From: Clostridiales bacterium
GTDB taxonomy: Bacteria > Bacillota > Clostridia > Peptostreptococcales > Anaerovoracaceae
DNA length: 19,031 bases
NCBI GenBank assembly: GCA_009778945.1
Contig: WRFF01000010.1
Location: 1 to 19,031 of the forward strand
Direction of reading: 5' to 3'
A model generated the notes under the pieces. It saw only the letters and a program-made list of their open reading frames with translations, searched no databases and was not told where the DNA came from. This document shows positions 1 through 5,957 of this stretch, piece after piece (within the stretch, counting starts at the first letter, position 1; each line of letters opens with the position of its first letter). Position numbers and translations under genes: made by a program.

Positions 1-282
1 ACGTCAAATGGGATCGAACGCGGCAACGAAGAGATCCGAAGGAGAGACCGCACCATTCGAGTATATCTAAGCGACGACTCTGTGATGCGAATTATCGGCA
101 CCATCCTGCTCGAACAAAATGCGGCCCGGAGAACAGCCAAATCGTACTTTGATAGGACAGAATATCGTGAGAGACTTGAAGATGAGAAAAAAGCAGCTTT
201 GTCTGCCTCGATGCGGGCCGCATCGGAATTGCCGAGAGAAGAGGAGGCCGCCGAGAACTGTGCCGATGTGCGAGCTGCGTGA
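1..282 (+). pseudogene. IS256-family (mutator-type) transposase, C-terminal remnant
   Basis: The frame is open from base 1 to the TGA at 280-282 and has no credible start inside the window. The first codons read TSNGIERGNEEIRRRDRTIR, followed by SDDSVMRIIGTILLEQ and a short tail with SYFDRTEYRERLE. This matches the conserved C-terminus of IS256-family transposases, where the usual text is close to TSNLIERLNEEIRRR, then a Leu/Ile-rich helix and a GRxYFDM-like tail. Two normally conserved leucines are replaced by glycine (SNGIERGNEE) and the GR before YFD is lost, which suggests decay. The catalytic DDE part would lie left of the window, so completeness cannot be judged. No terminal inverted repeat could be recognised downstream of the stop. 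I infer a degenerate IS end rather than an active element. Confidence 0.75.
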
Positions 283-767
283 AGGACGGCCTCGACCGTC
301 ACCCTGCCGGACTGACGGCTGAAAATATTGTTGTGAGCGGCATGCTTTCCTATCCTGCTAAATTCAAAATGAATTCCGTTTCATAGTAAACGTCAGTATT
401 ACATCTAAAACCGGAATTTAGAACGATATTCAACGCAAAAATATTTCCCAGAAGCATACCCTCCCAAATCCTGTCCCAAGTCAAGATAATCTGTATTTTT
501 GAGACTCTGCGGATTTGCAGGTTATCTGTAATCAGCCGTTTTATTATCAAATTATCTGCAAGCATCGCCGGCGAAATTTGCATCAAAATTACACTTCTGT
601 GGTGGTTATTTGGTGTTTTTAGCTAAAATCACCCTTATTATCGGGAATTATCGGGTATTAATCGCCGAAAACCACCACATAACCGAAAATTCGATGCAAA
701 ATAGCGGAAAATGTTGACGGAACGGCAAAATGGATTTTTTAGCTTGAAAAAATTTTTCATTTCCCTA
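283..767. other. Non-coding, AT-rich intergenic stretch
   Basis: No credible gene is seen. Base composition drops sharply after about 350 compared with flanking coding DNA. The stretch carries a 10-bp perfect inverted repeat (598-607 and 670-679) and a short direct repeat ATTATCGGG at 637 and 647. The rest shows nothing I can name. It separates the transposase remnant from the promoter of the CPBP operon, so it may be the outer debris of the old insertion. Confidence 0.5.
598..679. repeat. Inverted repeat, 10-bp arms
   Basis: Arms TGTGGTGGTT (598-607) and AACCACCACA (670-679) are exact reverse complements separated by 62 nt. The arms are too far apart for a terminator. This may be a small miniature element or chance in AT-rich DNA. 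Confidence 0.35.
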
Positions 768-795
768 TTGACAAAGTGACCTGATATGGTATTAT
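768..795 (+). promoter_or_regulatory. Sigma-A-type promoter of the CPBP-GntR-ABC operon
   Basis: A perfect TTGACA at 768-773 is followed, after a 16-nt spacer, by TATTAT at 790-795. The expected transcription start is near 802, about 48 nt before the ATG at 850. A palindromic operator begins two bases after the -10 and covers the start site. Confidence 0.8.
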
Positions 796-796
796 G

Positions 797-818
797 GTTA
801 ATGAGTTAACTCATTAAC
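797..818. promoter_or_regulatory. 22-bp perfect palindromic operator, likely for the GntR regulator
   Basis: The core is TTAATGAG-TTAA-CTCATTAA. Including the outer G and C it is a perfect 22-bp palindrome. It lies immediately downstream of the -10 box, over the predicted transcription start, where bound protein would block initiation. The YtrA-type GntR regulator encoded as the second gene of the same operon is the natural ligand; that assignment is inference. Confidence 0.75.
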
Positions 819-849
819 TAACTGGCATGCAATAAAAAAAGGGAAAGAA

Positions 850-1632
850 ATGGAACAACACAGCCTTACCTTGAAGCAAAACAGCCTTGCGAAATATCTA
901 ATCCGAACCTACCTGATCGGCTGGGTCGGTTGGGGGATCTTGATCCTCCTGATCAACGGCGGTGTGGCGACGTTCGCCTCTCCCCTCGGGTTCATCTTTT
1001 TCGCGATCGGCGGATACGCACCCACGATCGCCGCCGTATCCGTACTGGAAAAGATCAACCTCAAGTCCATCGTGAAGTTTATGTTCAGCGCGAATTACAG
1101 GGCAGCGCCGATTTTCGTCCTGTTCTGCCTGATCCTGACGGCGACGTTTTTCTTCACATCGCGGCAGATGCAGCCGAACACGGCCCTGTGGTTTTTCCCG
1201 GTATACTGGTTTATTCAGATGTTTCAGGGCGGTTTTGAGGAACAGGGCTGGCGTGGCATTATGCAGCCGGCGCTGGAAAAATCCATGCCGTTCCCCCTTT
1301 CGGTTATCGTGACCGGCCTTGTCTGGGGGACTTGGCATCTGCCGCTGTGGTTCGTCGCGGGAAGCGGGCAGGACGCGTTTCCCTTCTACGCGTTCGTCGT
1401 GTTTTGCGTATTCCTCAGTTTCGCCCTGGCGGTAATCCGCAAAAAGACGAACGGCGTCATCTACTGCTGCATCTTCCATGCGTTCAACAACGCCCTGCTG
1501 GGTTATATCGTGATCGGCATCAACGGCGTGCTTCTGGTCGGCGGCGCCGCAATCGTTATCGTATCGCTCTTGATCTGGTACGCGGACCGGCGCAAAAGCC
1601 TCTCCGGTATCCCTGCCGAACAACTGTCGTAA
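850..1632 (+). CDS. CPBP family intramembrane glutamic endopeptidase (Abi/CAAX protease-like)
   Basis: This 260-residue polytopic membrane protein carries the three CPBP motifs in order: EEQGWR (E130, E131, R135; the EExxxR motif), a TWH segment with H163, and HAFNN (H210, N214; HxxxN). About seven hydrophobic segments are visible, the first at roughly residues 22-42. The family comprises intramembrane proteases; bacterial members act in bacteriocin self-immunity, peptide maturation and surface display. The start ATG is preceded by GGGAAAG at short spacing. It is the first gene of the operon behind the 768-795 promoter. Its stop codon overlaps the Shine-Dalgarno of the GntR gene, so the two are translationally linked. 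Together with the downstream ABC transporter the context suggests a peptide-stress or antimicrobial-peptide response, but the substrate is unknown. Confidence 0.85.
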   Translation: MEQHSLTLKQNSLAKYLIRTYLIGWVGWGILILLINGGVATFASPLGFIFFAIGGYAPTIAAVSVLEKINLKSIVKFMFSANYRAAPIFVLFCLILTATFFFTSRQMQPNTALWFFPVYWFIQMFQGGFEEQGWRGIMQPALEKSMPFPLSVIVTGLVWGTWHLPLWFVAGSGQDAFPFYAFVVFCVFLSFALAVIRKKTNGVIYCCIFHAFNNALLGYIVIGINGVLLVGGAAIVIVSLLIWYADRRKSLSGIPAEQLS

Positions 1633-1645
1633 GGAGATAACCCTT

Positions 1646-2005
1646 TTGAACGACAGCCAACCGATTTTTCAGCAGATCATGGAGATGATTGAGAGCGATA
1701 TCATCACCGGGGTGTACAAGACGGACGATTTGATTATCTCCACCACGCAGATCTCGAAAGTCTATTCCGTCAATCCGACGACGGCCGTCAAGGCGATCAG
1801 CAAGCTTACCGACGCGGGGATCCTGTACAAAAAGAGAGGCATCGGCATGTGCGTGGCGCCGGGCGCCAAAGAGAAGATCTCCGGGCGGCGGCGGGACGTC
1901 TTCCTGAACCAGACCACGCCCGCCCTGCTCGCGGAAGCGAAGACGCTTGGGATTTCCATAGAGGAGCTGATCAACGTGATCAGGCAAAGAGGAAGCGCCG
2001 ATTAA
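1646..2005 (+). CDS. GntR family transcriptional regulator, YtrA subfamily
   Basis: This 119-residue protein has an N-terminal winged helix of GntR type: the opening NDSQPIFQQIMEMIESDIITG, then the recognition-helix region VNPTTAVKAISKLTDAGILY and a wing with KRGIGMCV at about residues 63-70. The C-terminal part is only about 45 residues of predicted helix, the short dimerisation tail typical of the YtrA subgroup, with no room for a FadR or UTRA ligand domain. The start is TTG, supported by AAGGAG 9 nt upstream at 1631-1636; the CPBP stop codon lies within this site. YtrA-type genes sit next to ABC transporters and repress their own operon. The palindrome at 797-818 is the probable operator. 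Confidence 0.9.
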   Translation: MNDSQPIFQQIMEMIESDIITGVYKTDDLIISTTQISKVYSVNPTTAVKAISKLTDAGILYKKRGIGMCVAPGAKEKISGRRRDVFLNQTTPALLAEAKTLGISIEELINVIRQRGSAD

Positions 2006-2066
2006 AAACGGCGCGCAGCATAAGACAAAACGCAATATGAAGTACAAGGGAAGGAACACGGGAATT

Positions 2067-2912
2067 ATGATTAAGTTCACAGACGTAACCAAGAGATATG
2101 GGAGCATAGCCGCAATCGACCATCTCTCGCTCGAAATCGCGGACAGCGGGATCTACTGCCTGCTGGGGCGAAACGGCGCAGGCAAGACGACCCTTATGAA
2201 ACTGCTGGCCGGGCATATCGCCGCGAGCGGCGGGGAAATCTCCGTGGACGGCAAACCCGTATCCCCGGGCCATATGCCGGAGAATGTCAATTTTATCGAA
2301 AACGGCTCGGTCCAGTTCAACAAGCGGATCTCCGAACTGATCGATATCGCCGCCGAACTGCAGGAGGATTTCGACCGGGGCTTCGCGTATGAAATGATGA
2401 AACGGTTCGACCTGAATCCAAACAAGAAATTCAAACAGTTGTCCTTCGGCATGAGGACCATGCTGAACACCATCATCACGCTTTCCAACAATTCGGGCGC
2501 CATTCTGCTGGATGAACCGACGCTGGGCTTTGACGCCATTATGCGCGACCAGTTCAACAACCTGCTGCTCGAAAGCTATCAGGCCATCCCGCGTGTCATT
2601 ATGGTGTCAACGCATTTGATTGACGAAATCGAAAAGGTGACAGAACGCCTTATCATCATCGATCAGGGCAGGCTCCTCTTCGAAGCCGGAATCGACGAGA
2701 TAGACGAAAAAGCCTACACGCTGTCAGGTACGACAGCCGCTGTGCTGCCGCTGCTCGGCGGCCTGAACTGTATCGGGCAGACGATGGTAGGCTCTTTGGT
2801 CGCGGCGCATATCTACGGCGAACGGATCGCCCCGCCGGAAGGCGTGTCCATAGACCGCATGAGCCTGCAGGATTTCTTTATTTATTTGGTAGGAGGAAAG
2901 AGCCATGAATAA
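2067..2912 (+). CDS. ABC transporter ATP-binding protein (ABC-2 / bacitracin-type exporter ATPase)
   Basis: The protein has 281 residues from ATG 2067. This start is preferred because AAGGA lies 11 nt upstream (2051-2055) and the domain begins MIKFTDVTKRYG. An earlier in-frame ATG at 2037 would add ten residues but has no Shine-Dalgarno. Visible motifs: Walker A GRNGAGKT (about 34-41), a degenerate signature LSFGM (125-129) in place of LSGGQ, Walker B ILLDE (146-150) and the switch histidine in STHLID (183). This pattern is typical of drug, peptide and lipid exporter ATPases encoded beside YtrA regulators. About 60 bp separate it from the GntR gene. Its last 8 bp overlap the permease start, so the subunits are probably made in matched amounts. 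The substrate cannot be told. Confidence 0.9.
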   Translation: MIKFTDVTKRYGSIAAIDHLSLEIADSGIYCLLGRNGAGKTTLMKLLAGHIAASGGEISVDGKPVSPGHMPENVNFIENGSVQFNKRISELIDIAAELQEDFDRGFAYEMMKRFDLNPNKKFKQLSFGMRTMLNTIITLSNNSGAILLDEPTLGFDAIMRDQFNNLLLESYQAIPRVIMVSTHLIDEIEKVTERLIIIDQGRLLFEAGIDEIDEKAYTLSGTTAAVLPLLGGLNCIGQTMVGSLVAAHIYGERIAPPEGVSIDRMSLQDFFIYLVGGKSHE

Positions 2913-3612
2913 GAGTGTCCGTACGATTACAAAATTGAACCTGAAAAACATCAAAGGCGCATATATCGCGCTGATTGCGGGGCTCGCCGCATTGGGCTCC
3001 AATTATATAATAAACTTCTTCATTTCCATGAACACAGGGGAAGCGGGCGGGAACACGGGCGTCAGCATGGGCTGGGCCGTCTGGGCGCTGCCGGTGGCGG
3101 CCGCCATCATTATCCCCGCGGCGAATTTCCGGCGCATCATCAGCCTCGGCGGCAAACGGGACAACTTCTTCAAAGGCAGTTTCCGGGTCTATGTGCTCTT
3201 GGCCGCCGCCGCCTCGCTGCTCGGCACGATCATCTATTACCTGGAGGCCGCTTATGTCGCCGTGTCGCCCCTGTTCGACGGCGTGCTGGGGGTTCCAGAC
3301 ACCTTCGGCTGGGGCCTGCACGGCCCGGTCGTCCTGTTTCTGCAGCAGTTCGCTTTCCTGTTCCTGACGGCGGCGTTCACCCATACCTTCGTCGCGGCGC
3401 AGGGCAAATGGTACGGCCTGGCTGCGGATATCGCCGCCCTGGTGGTCCTCTGCGTATTCCTCCCGATCGAGCCTCTCCGGAATATTGTGGCGGGCTACGC
3501 TTTCCTGGTTATCTACAACCCGAACCCTTTCCTGCAGATCGTCGCCTGCCTCGCGATCGGGCTCGGGTTTTATATGCTGAACAGGCCGATCCTCGCGCGG
3601 AAAATACTTTGA
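2905..3612 (+). CDS. ABC transporter membrane subunit (six-helix permease)
   Basis: This 235-residue protein has roughly six hydrophobic helices (about 18-38, 57-77, 96-116, 140-162, 168-190, 210-228) and a basic N-terminus. It matches no specific family that I can name. ABC-2-type permeases encoded with single ATPases have this size and shape. The ATG at 2905 follows AGGAGGAAAG and overlaps the ATPase stop by 8 bp. It is the last gene of the operon. The final 25 codons and the bases after the stop recur, slightly diverged, at 5419-5503, showing that a paralogous copy once existed nearby. Function as the membrane partner of the upstream ATPase is inferred from context. Confidence 0.8.
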   Translation: MNKSVRTITKLNLKNIKGAYIALIAGLAALGSNYIINFFISMNTGEAGGNTGVSMGWAVWALPVAAAIIIPAANFRRIISLGGKRDNFFKGSFRVYVLLAAAASLLGTIIYYLEAAYVAVSPLFDGVLGVPDTFGWGLHGPVVLFLQQFAFLFLTAAFTHTFVAAQGKWYGLAADIAALVVLCVFLPIEPLRNIVAGYAFLVIYNPNPFLQIVACLAIGLGFYMLNRPILARKIL

Positions 3613-3857
3613 CACGGCGTTCCATACGGCGTTCCACGGAGCCGATCGGCCGGAAGCCGCCGCAAAGCGCCGCCTTCCGTTCCATCCGCCGCGGCTGTAG
3701 CCGCGTCGAACACTTCCGGGTTCAAAACTCCCGGAACTACGTTACGCCATCGTGGCTTTCGCGCCCGCGGGCACAAGGGGACAACACACGGGGACGGCCC
3801 GAAACCACTGAAGAAGTAAGACGAGTATTTTCCAGTCAGAAAGGAGTGACATTCGGT
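3613..3857. other. Intergenic stretch with small hairpins and a short direct repeat
   Basis: No gene is seen. ACGGCGTTCCA occurs twice (3614-3624 and 3626-3636). Two hairpins follow: CGCGGCT/AGCCGCG at 3690-3705 with a 2-nt gap, and TTCCGGG/CCCGGAA at 3714-3736. Neither is followed by a T-run. At 3776-3796 GGGGAC appears twice, 15 nt apart; the second copy reads GGGGACGG. AAGGAG at 3841-3846 serves the small ORF that follows. Confidence 0.45.
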
Positions 3858-3914
3858 ATGGACAAACTCATTGAGCGCAAAACGTATTTAGACGACATCA
3901 CAGTTGGCGGGTGA
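3858..3914 (+). CDS. Possible 18-codon ORF with strong Shine-Dalgarno; maybe 5' relic of an AAA ATPase gene
   Basis: The ORF encodes MDKLIERKTYLDDITVGG and ends at TGA 3912-3914. AAGGAG lies 11 nt before the ATG, and an intrinsic terminator starts 15 nt after the stop, so translation initiation and termination signals are both in place. The opening MDKLIERKTYLDDI resembles the first residues of DUF4143-type AAA ATPases (typically LIERK-YL then a Walker A region), but no ATPase body follows. I cannot tell whether it is a real small peptide, a leader peptide, or the surviving 5' tip of a deleted gene. Confidence 0.3.
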   Translation: MDKLIERKTYLDDITVGG

Positions 3915-3928
3915 AATACAGATAAAGA

Positions 3929-3965
3929 GGGTAACCTTTCGAACTTTTCGAATGGTCACCCTTTT
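3929..3965 (+). terminator. Rho-independent terminator
   Basis: The 15-nt arms GGGTAACCTTTCGAA (3929-3943) and TTCGAATGGTCACCC (3947-3961) pair with two mismatches around a 3-nt loop and are followed by TTTTATT. It closes the transcript running out of the permease gene and small ORF. Being nearly symmetrical, it could also work weakly in the other direction. Confidence 0.8.
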
Positions 3966-3968
3966 ATT

Positions 3969-4303
3969 GCCTCTTGACAAATCATTCTACATATCAGTCT
4001 GGGAAACCCTCGCATTGCTTCCACAAGGATGGAGACTTGCTTCAGTTGTTTTCGATCTGCACCCTTTATAGGGGTACTGGACATAGTTCCACCTTTGGAT
4101 AGCCGATGAAATGGCTTCGCTTCTGGATAATATTATATATCAATGCCTAAGCTGTACAAGCAGATAGGAAATCGATAGACTTCCCAGAGCAACTTCCACC
4201 GGATATTTTGTTTTCCGGACTAAATTCCGCCGCCTCGTCCACTGTGGAACTTACTTTGGGAATTTTCGCTCCAAAATTTTTATATAAAAATTTGACCAAT
4301 TGG
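3969..4303. other. AT-rich non-coding region upstream of the TetR gene
   Basis: No gene is seen on either strand. An isolated TTGACA at 3974-3979 has no good -10 at normal spacing. AGTTCCAC (about 4087) and GTGGAACT (about 4244) are inverted copies about 150 nt apart. TCCGG repeats flank a T-rich loop near 4202-4219. ACCAATTGGT at 4295-4304 is a perfect 10-bp palindrome that could be a second operator for the regulator. A structured RNA cannot be excluded, but no known class is recognised. Confidence 0.4.
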
Positions 4304-4331
4304 TTGATATCATAACTATATGGTTTATAAT
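4304..4331 (+). promoter_or_regulatory. Promoter of the TetR gene, apparently giving a leaderless mRNA
   Basis: TTGATA (4304-4309), a 16-nt spacer and a perfect TATAAT (4326-4331) form a good sigma-A promoter. The ATG at 4338 begins 7 nt after the last -10 base, exactly where transcription should start, and there is no Shine-Dalgarno in between. Confidence 0.7.
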
Positions 4332-4339
4332 TAAACCAT
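4320..4339. promoter_or_regulatory. Palindromic operator over the -10 and start codon
   Basis: ATGGTTT (4320-4326), 6 nt, then AAACCAT (4333-4339) form a perfect inverted repeat. It covers the -10 box and reaches into the start codon of the TetR gene, so binding would shut off the promoter. Autorepression by the encoded TetR protein is the likely role. Confidence 0.65.
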
Positions 4340-4952
4340 GAAGTCTAATTATTTAACAGATAAGAGATTGACAAGAACGCAGCAAGCCAGGCGCTCCGAT
4401 ATTATTGAGGCTGCCGTTAGGGTCATTGATACAGAGGGCTTTGCGGCGGCATCCGTGGATCGTATCGCGCAGGCGGCGGGTACAAATAAATCTACAGCGC
4501 TCTATCATTTCGCTACGAAAGAATCCATCTATGATTCTGTTATTGGTTCTTTGTATCAACAAGGTGAGGACTATATGGGAACCAAACTGGTAGCCGCAAC
4601 CGATGCGCATGAGCGGTTGCGGACTTACCTCGACGCCAACCTTCGGTTCATCGCCACACACGCGGCCCATGTCAATGCCGTTCATCTCATCCTTGAGAAC
4701 CGGTTCAGCGCCTATTCGCTGCCGGACGGCATCGCCCCACTTTGTGGCATACTGCGCGACGGTCAGGTTTCCGGTGATTTTGGCGCCTTCGACCCGGAAA
4801 TCATGGCGCTGGCAATCCGTTCCGTCATTGACGGCTTTTCTTTTCATATCGGCGGGCAAGCCGACCTCGAGCGCCGCATTGACGAGATCATCGCCCTATT
4901 CTCTCGTTCCGTCACAGCTGTAAAGGAGTCATCATGTCCAAGCAAAAAATAG
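4338..4952 (+). CDS. TetR/AcrR family transcriptional regulator
   Basis: This 204-residue protein has the standard TetR layout. An N-terminal three-helix DNA-binding domain (about residues 14-66) contains IIEAAVRVIDTEGF, the SVDRIAQAAGTNKSTALYHF recognition segment and TKESIYDSVI. An all-helical ligand domain follows. Length is normal for the family. The ATG at 4338 coincides with the predicted transcription start and has no Shine-Dalgarno; no later start gives a full DNA-binding domain. Its last 19 bp overlap the membrane-protein gene. The operator at 4320-4339 suggests autorepression and co-control of the membrane protein. GC content and codon choice look lower and more mixed than in neighbouring genes, which may point to separate acquisition. 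Confidence 0.9.
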   Translation: MKSNYLTDKRLTRTQQARRSDIIEAAVRVIDTEGFAAASVDRIAQAAGTNKSTALYHFATKESIYDSVIGSLYQQGEDYMGTKLVAATDAHERLRTYLDANLRFIATHAAHVNAVHLILENRFSAYSLPDGIAPLCGILRDGQVSGDFGAFDPEIMALAIRSVIDGFSFHIGGQADLERRIDEIIALFSRSVTAVKESSCPSKK

Positions 4953-5341
4953 CCGCGCCAACATCACATCAGCGCCCGCGGCCAGTCGTCGCAATCGTCT
5001 GGCTTGTCGGCGTTTATATTGCGCTCACTTGGGTAAGCGCCGCGGCAGCCATCGCCTTAGCCAATGCCCCCTCTGCCGGAATCACCACAGAAGCAGTGGT
5101 TCACGCCGCCATATTGGCAATCGTCTCCGTCCTCACTCTTGTTTTCACAATCAATCTGTATCGTGGCCGTCCCCGGGCCGGAATCCGCATTCGCATCATT
5201 GGCATCATTCTTATGGTTGCCCTGATTGTGACCGCTATTGTGCTTCCTCTTCCGGGCTGGATGATTGTGGGGCATTACTTTGGAGCCGCCTTGCTTCTTG
5301 TTGTTGTGTTTCTTAGCGTGGCCAAAGCCAACCCCGCCTGA
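4934..5341 (+). CDS. Small four-helix membrane protein co-transcribed with TetR
   Basis: This 135-residue protein has a basic N-terminus and four hydrophobic segments at about 20-43, 55-77, 84-105 and 110-130, joined by an Arg-rich loop (RGRPRAGIRIR). I do not recognise the family. The ATG follows AAAGGAGTCATC, and the gene starts 19 bp inside the TetR gene, so the two are translationally coupled. It is probably the regulated target of the TetR protein, perhaps a small transporter subunit or membrane-stress protein; the role is inference from context. A strong terminator follows at 5379. Confidence 0.7.
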   Translation: MSKQKIAAPTSHQRPRPVVAIVWLVGVYIALTWVSAAAAIALANAPSAGITTEAVVHAAILAIVSVLTLVFTINLYRGRPRAGIRIRIIGIILMVALIVTAIVLPLPGWMIVGHYFGAALLLVVVFLSVAKANPA

Positions 5342-5378
5342 GCCTTTTGGCGCGACATTGGCCCTTTTCCAACACAAC

Positions 5379-5415
5379 AGGACGGTTCTGTCTCAACACA
5401 GAACCGTCCTCTTTT
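5379..5415 (+). terminator. Strong rho-independent terminator
   Basis: A perfect 13-bp stem, AGGACGGTTCTGT (5379-5391) with ACAGAACCGTCCT (5398-5410), encloses a 6-nt loop and is followed by CTTTTGTT. It ends the TetR/membrane-protein transcript. The relic of the permease gene begins four bases after the T-run. Confidence 0.85.
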
Positions 5416-5418
5416 GTT

Positions 5419-5503
5419 CAGATCGTCGCCTGCCTCGCGATCGGGCTCGGATTTTATATGCTGAACAGGCCGATCCTCGCCAGGAAGGTTATTTGACACG
5501 GCG
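5419..5503 (+). pseudogene. 3'-end relic of a paralogous ABC permease gene
   Basis: The 85 bp match 3535-3619, the end of the permease gene plus 7 bp after its stop, with 7 mismatches. In the same frame the relic reads QIVACLAIGLGFYMLNRPIL then ARKVI and a TGA at 5494-5496; the intact gene ends ARKIL. The mismatches are silent or give Ile/Val and Leu/Ile exchanges only. This is the signature of a gene that diverged under selection, not of a recent copy. Nothing of the gene upstream of 5419 is present: the homology begins immediately after the terminator. Confidence 0.85.
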
Positions 5504-5635
5504 CACTGCGCGATCGCTCTCCGTATGGCCGATTCAAACCGATCCTCGCCAGGAAGGTTATTTGACACAGCATTCCACACGATCGCTCTCCGTATGGCCG
5601 ATTCAAACCGATCCTCGCCAGGAAGATTATTTGAT
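5472..5635 (+). repeat. 69-bp tandem repeat, two full copies plus a partial third
   Basis: Units run 5472-5540 and 5541-5609, with a partial copy from 5610 to about 5635. Each starts GATCCTCGCCAGGAAG, contains the relic's ILARKVI-stop codons, and ends CCGTATGGCCGATTCAAACC. The first two differ mainly in a short middle stretch (5500-5511 against 5569-5580). The repeat therefore arose by tandem duplication of the permease relic's end. Confidence 0.9.
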
Positions 5636-5636
5636 C

Positions 5637-5945
5637 CCGGCTGCCGCAAGACACCGCGAAAAATGGCACAAATTTGCGGTTGAATGCGATTTTACGCGGC
5701 CTGTACCAGCAAACACAGGAGAAAATGGCAGAAATTTGCGGTTGAGGGGTAAATTATTTGCGAAATAAGCTGAAAATAGCTGAAATAAGCTGAAAAATAA
5801 AGAAAAACCACGATATTTGAGGCAAAAATAACCCCCCAACCGAAAAAAAGTGCCACAAATCCGGGCATACGGTGGTACAGTGAGAACAATCAATATGATG
5901 ATTATTATGAAAGTATTTTCTTGGGCGTTAAAGTAACAATAATGC
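5637..5945. other. AT-rich intergenic island with direct repeats
   Basis: No gene is seen. It contains a 24-bp direct repeat (5660-5683 and 5722-5745, one mismatch, offset 62) and a 20-bp period repeat of AAATAAGCTGAAAA type at 5763-5800. Open frames crossing it are translations of these repeats and are not credible genes. Confidence 0.6.
5660..5745. repeat. 24-bp direct repeat, 62-bp period
   Basis: Both copies read AAAATGGCA-C/G-AAATTTGCGGTTGA (5660-5683 and 5722-5745) with a single difference. The intervening 38 bp are not repeated. Confidence 0.85.
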
Positions 5946-5951
5946 TAAAAT
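5943..5951 (+). promoter_or_regulatory. Extended -10 element before maf
   Basis: TGCTAAAAT (5943-5951) fits the extended -10 form TGnTAnAAT. No good -35 is visible at normal spacing. The ATG of maf starts 7 nt after the hexamer and there is no Shine-Dalgarno, so the transcript would be leaderless. Confidence 0.5.
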
Positions 5952-5957
5952 AATGGG

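Noticed and set aside
350..586. 78-codon minus-strand ORF in the AT-rich gap
   Set aside because: No Shine-Dalgarno, no recognisable domain, and a composition matching the surrounding non-coding DNA.
2037..2066. Earlier ATG for the ABC ATPase
   Set aside because: No Shine-Dalgarno upstream, and the added ten residues fall before the normal start of the ABC domain; ATG 2067 has AAGGA at proper distance.
5472..5635. CRISPR array
   Set aside because: Repeats are directly adjacent 69-bp tandem units with near-identical content throughout, without unique spacers and without cas genes.
5265..5768. 167-codon plus-strand ORF across the terminator and 69-bp repeats
   Set aside because: Reads through a strong terminator, the permease relic in the wrong frame and tandem repeats; the apparent protein repeats are only the DNA repeats.
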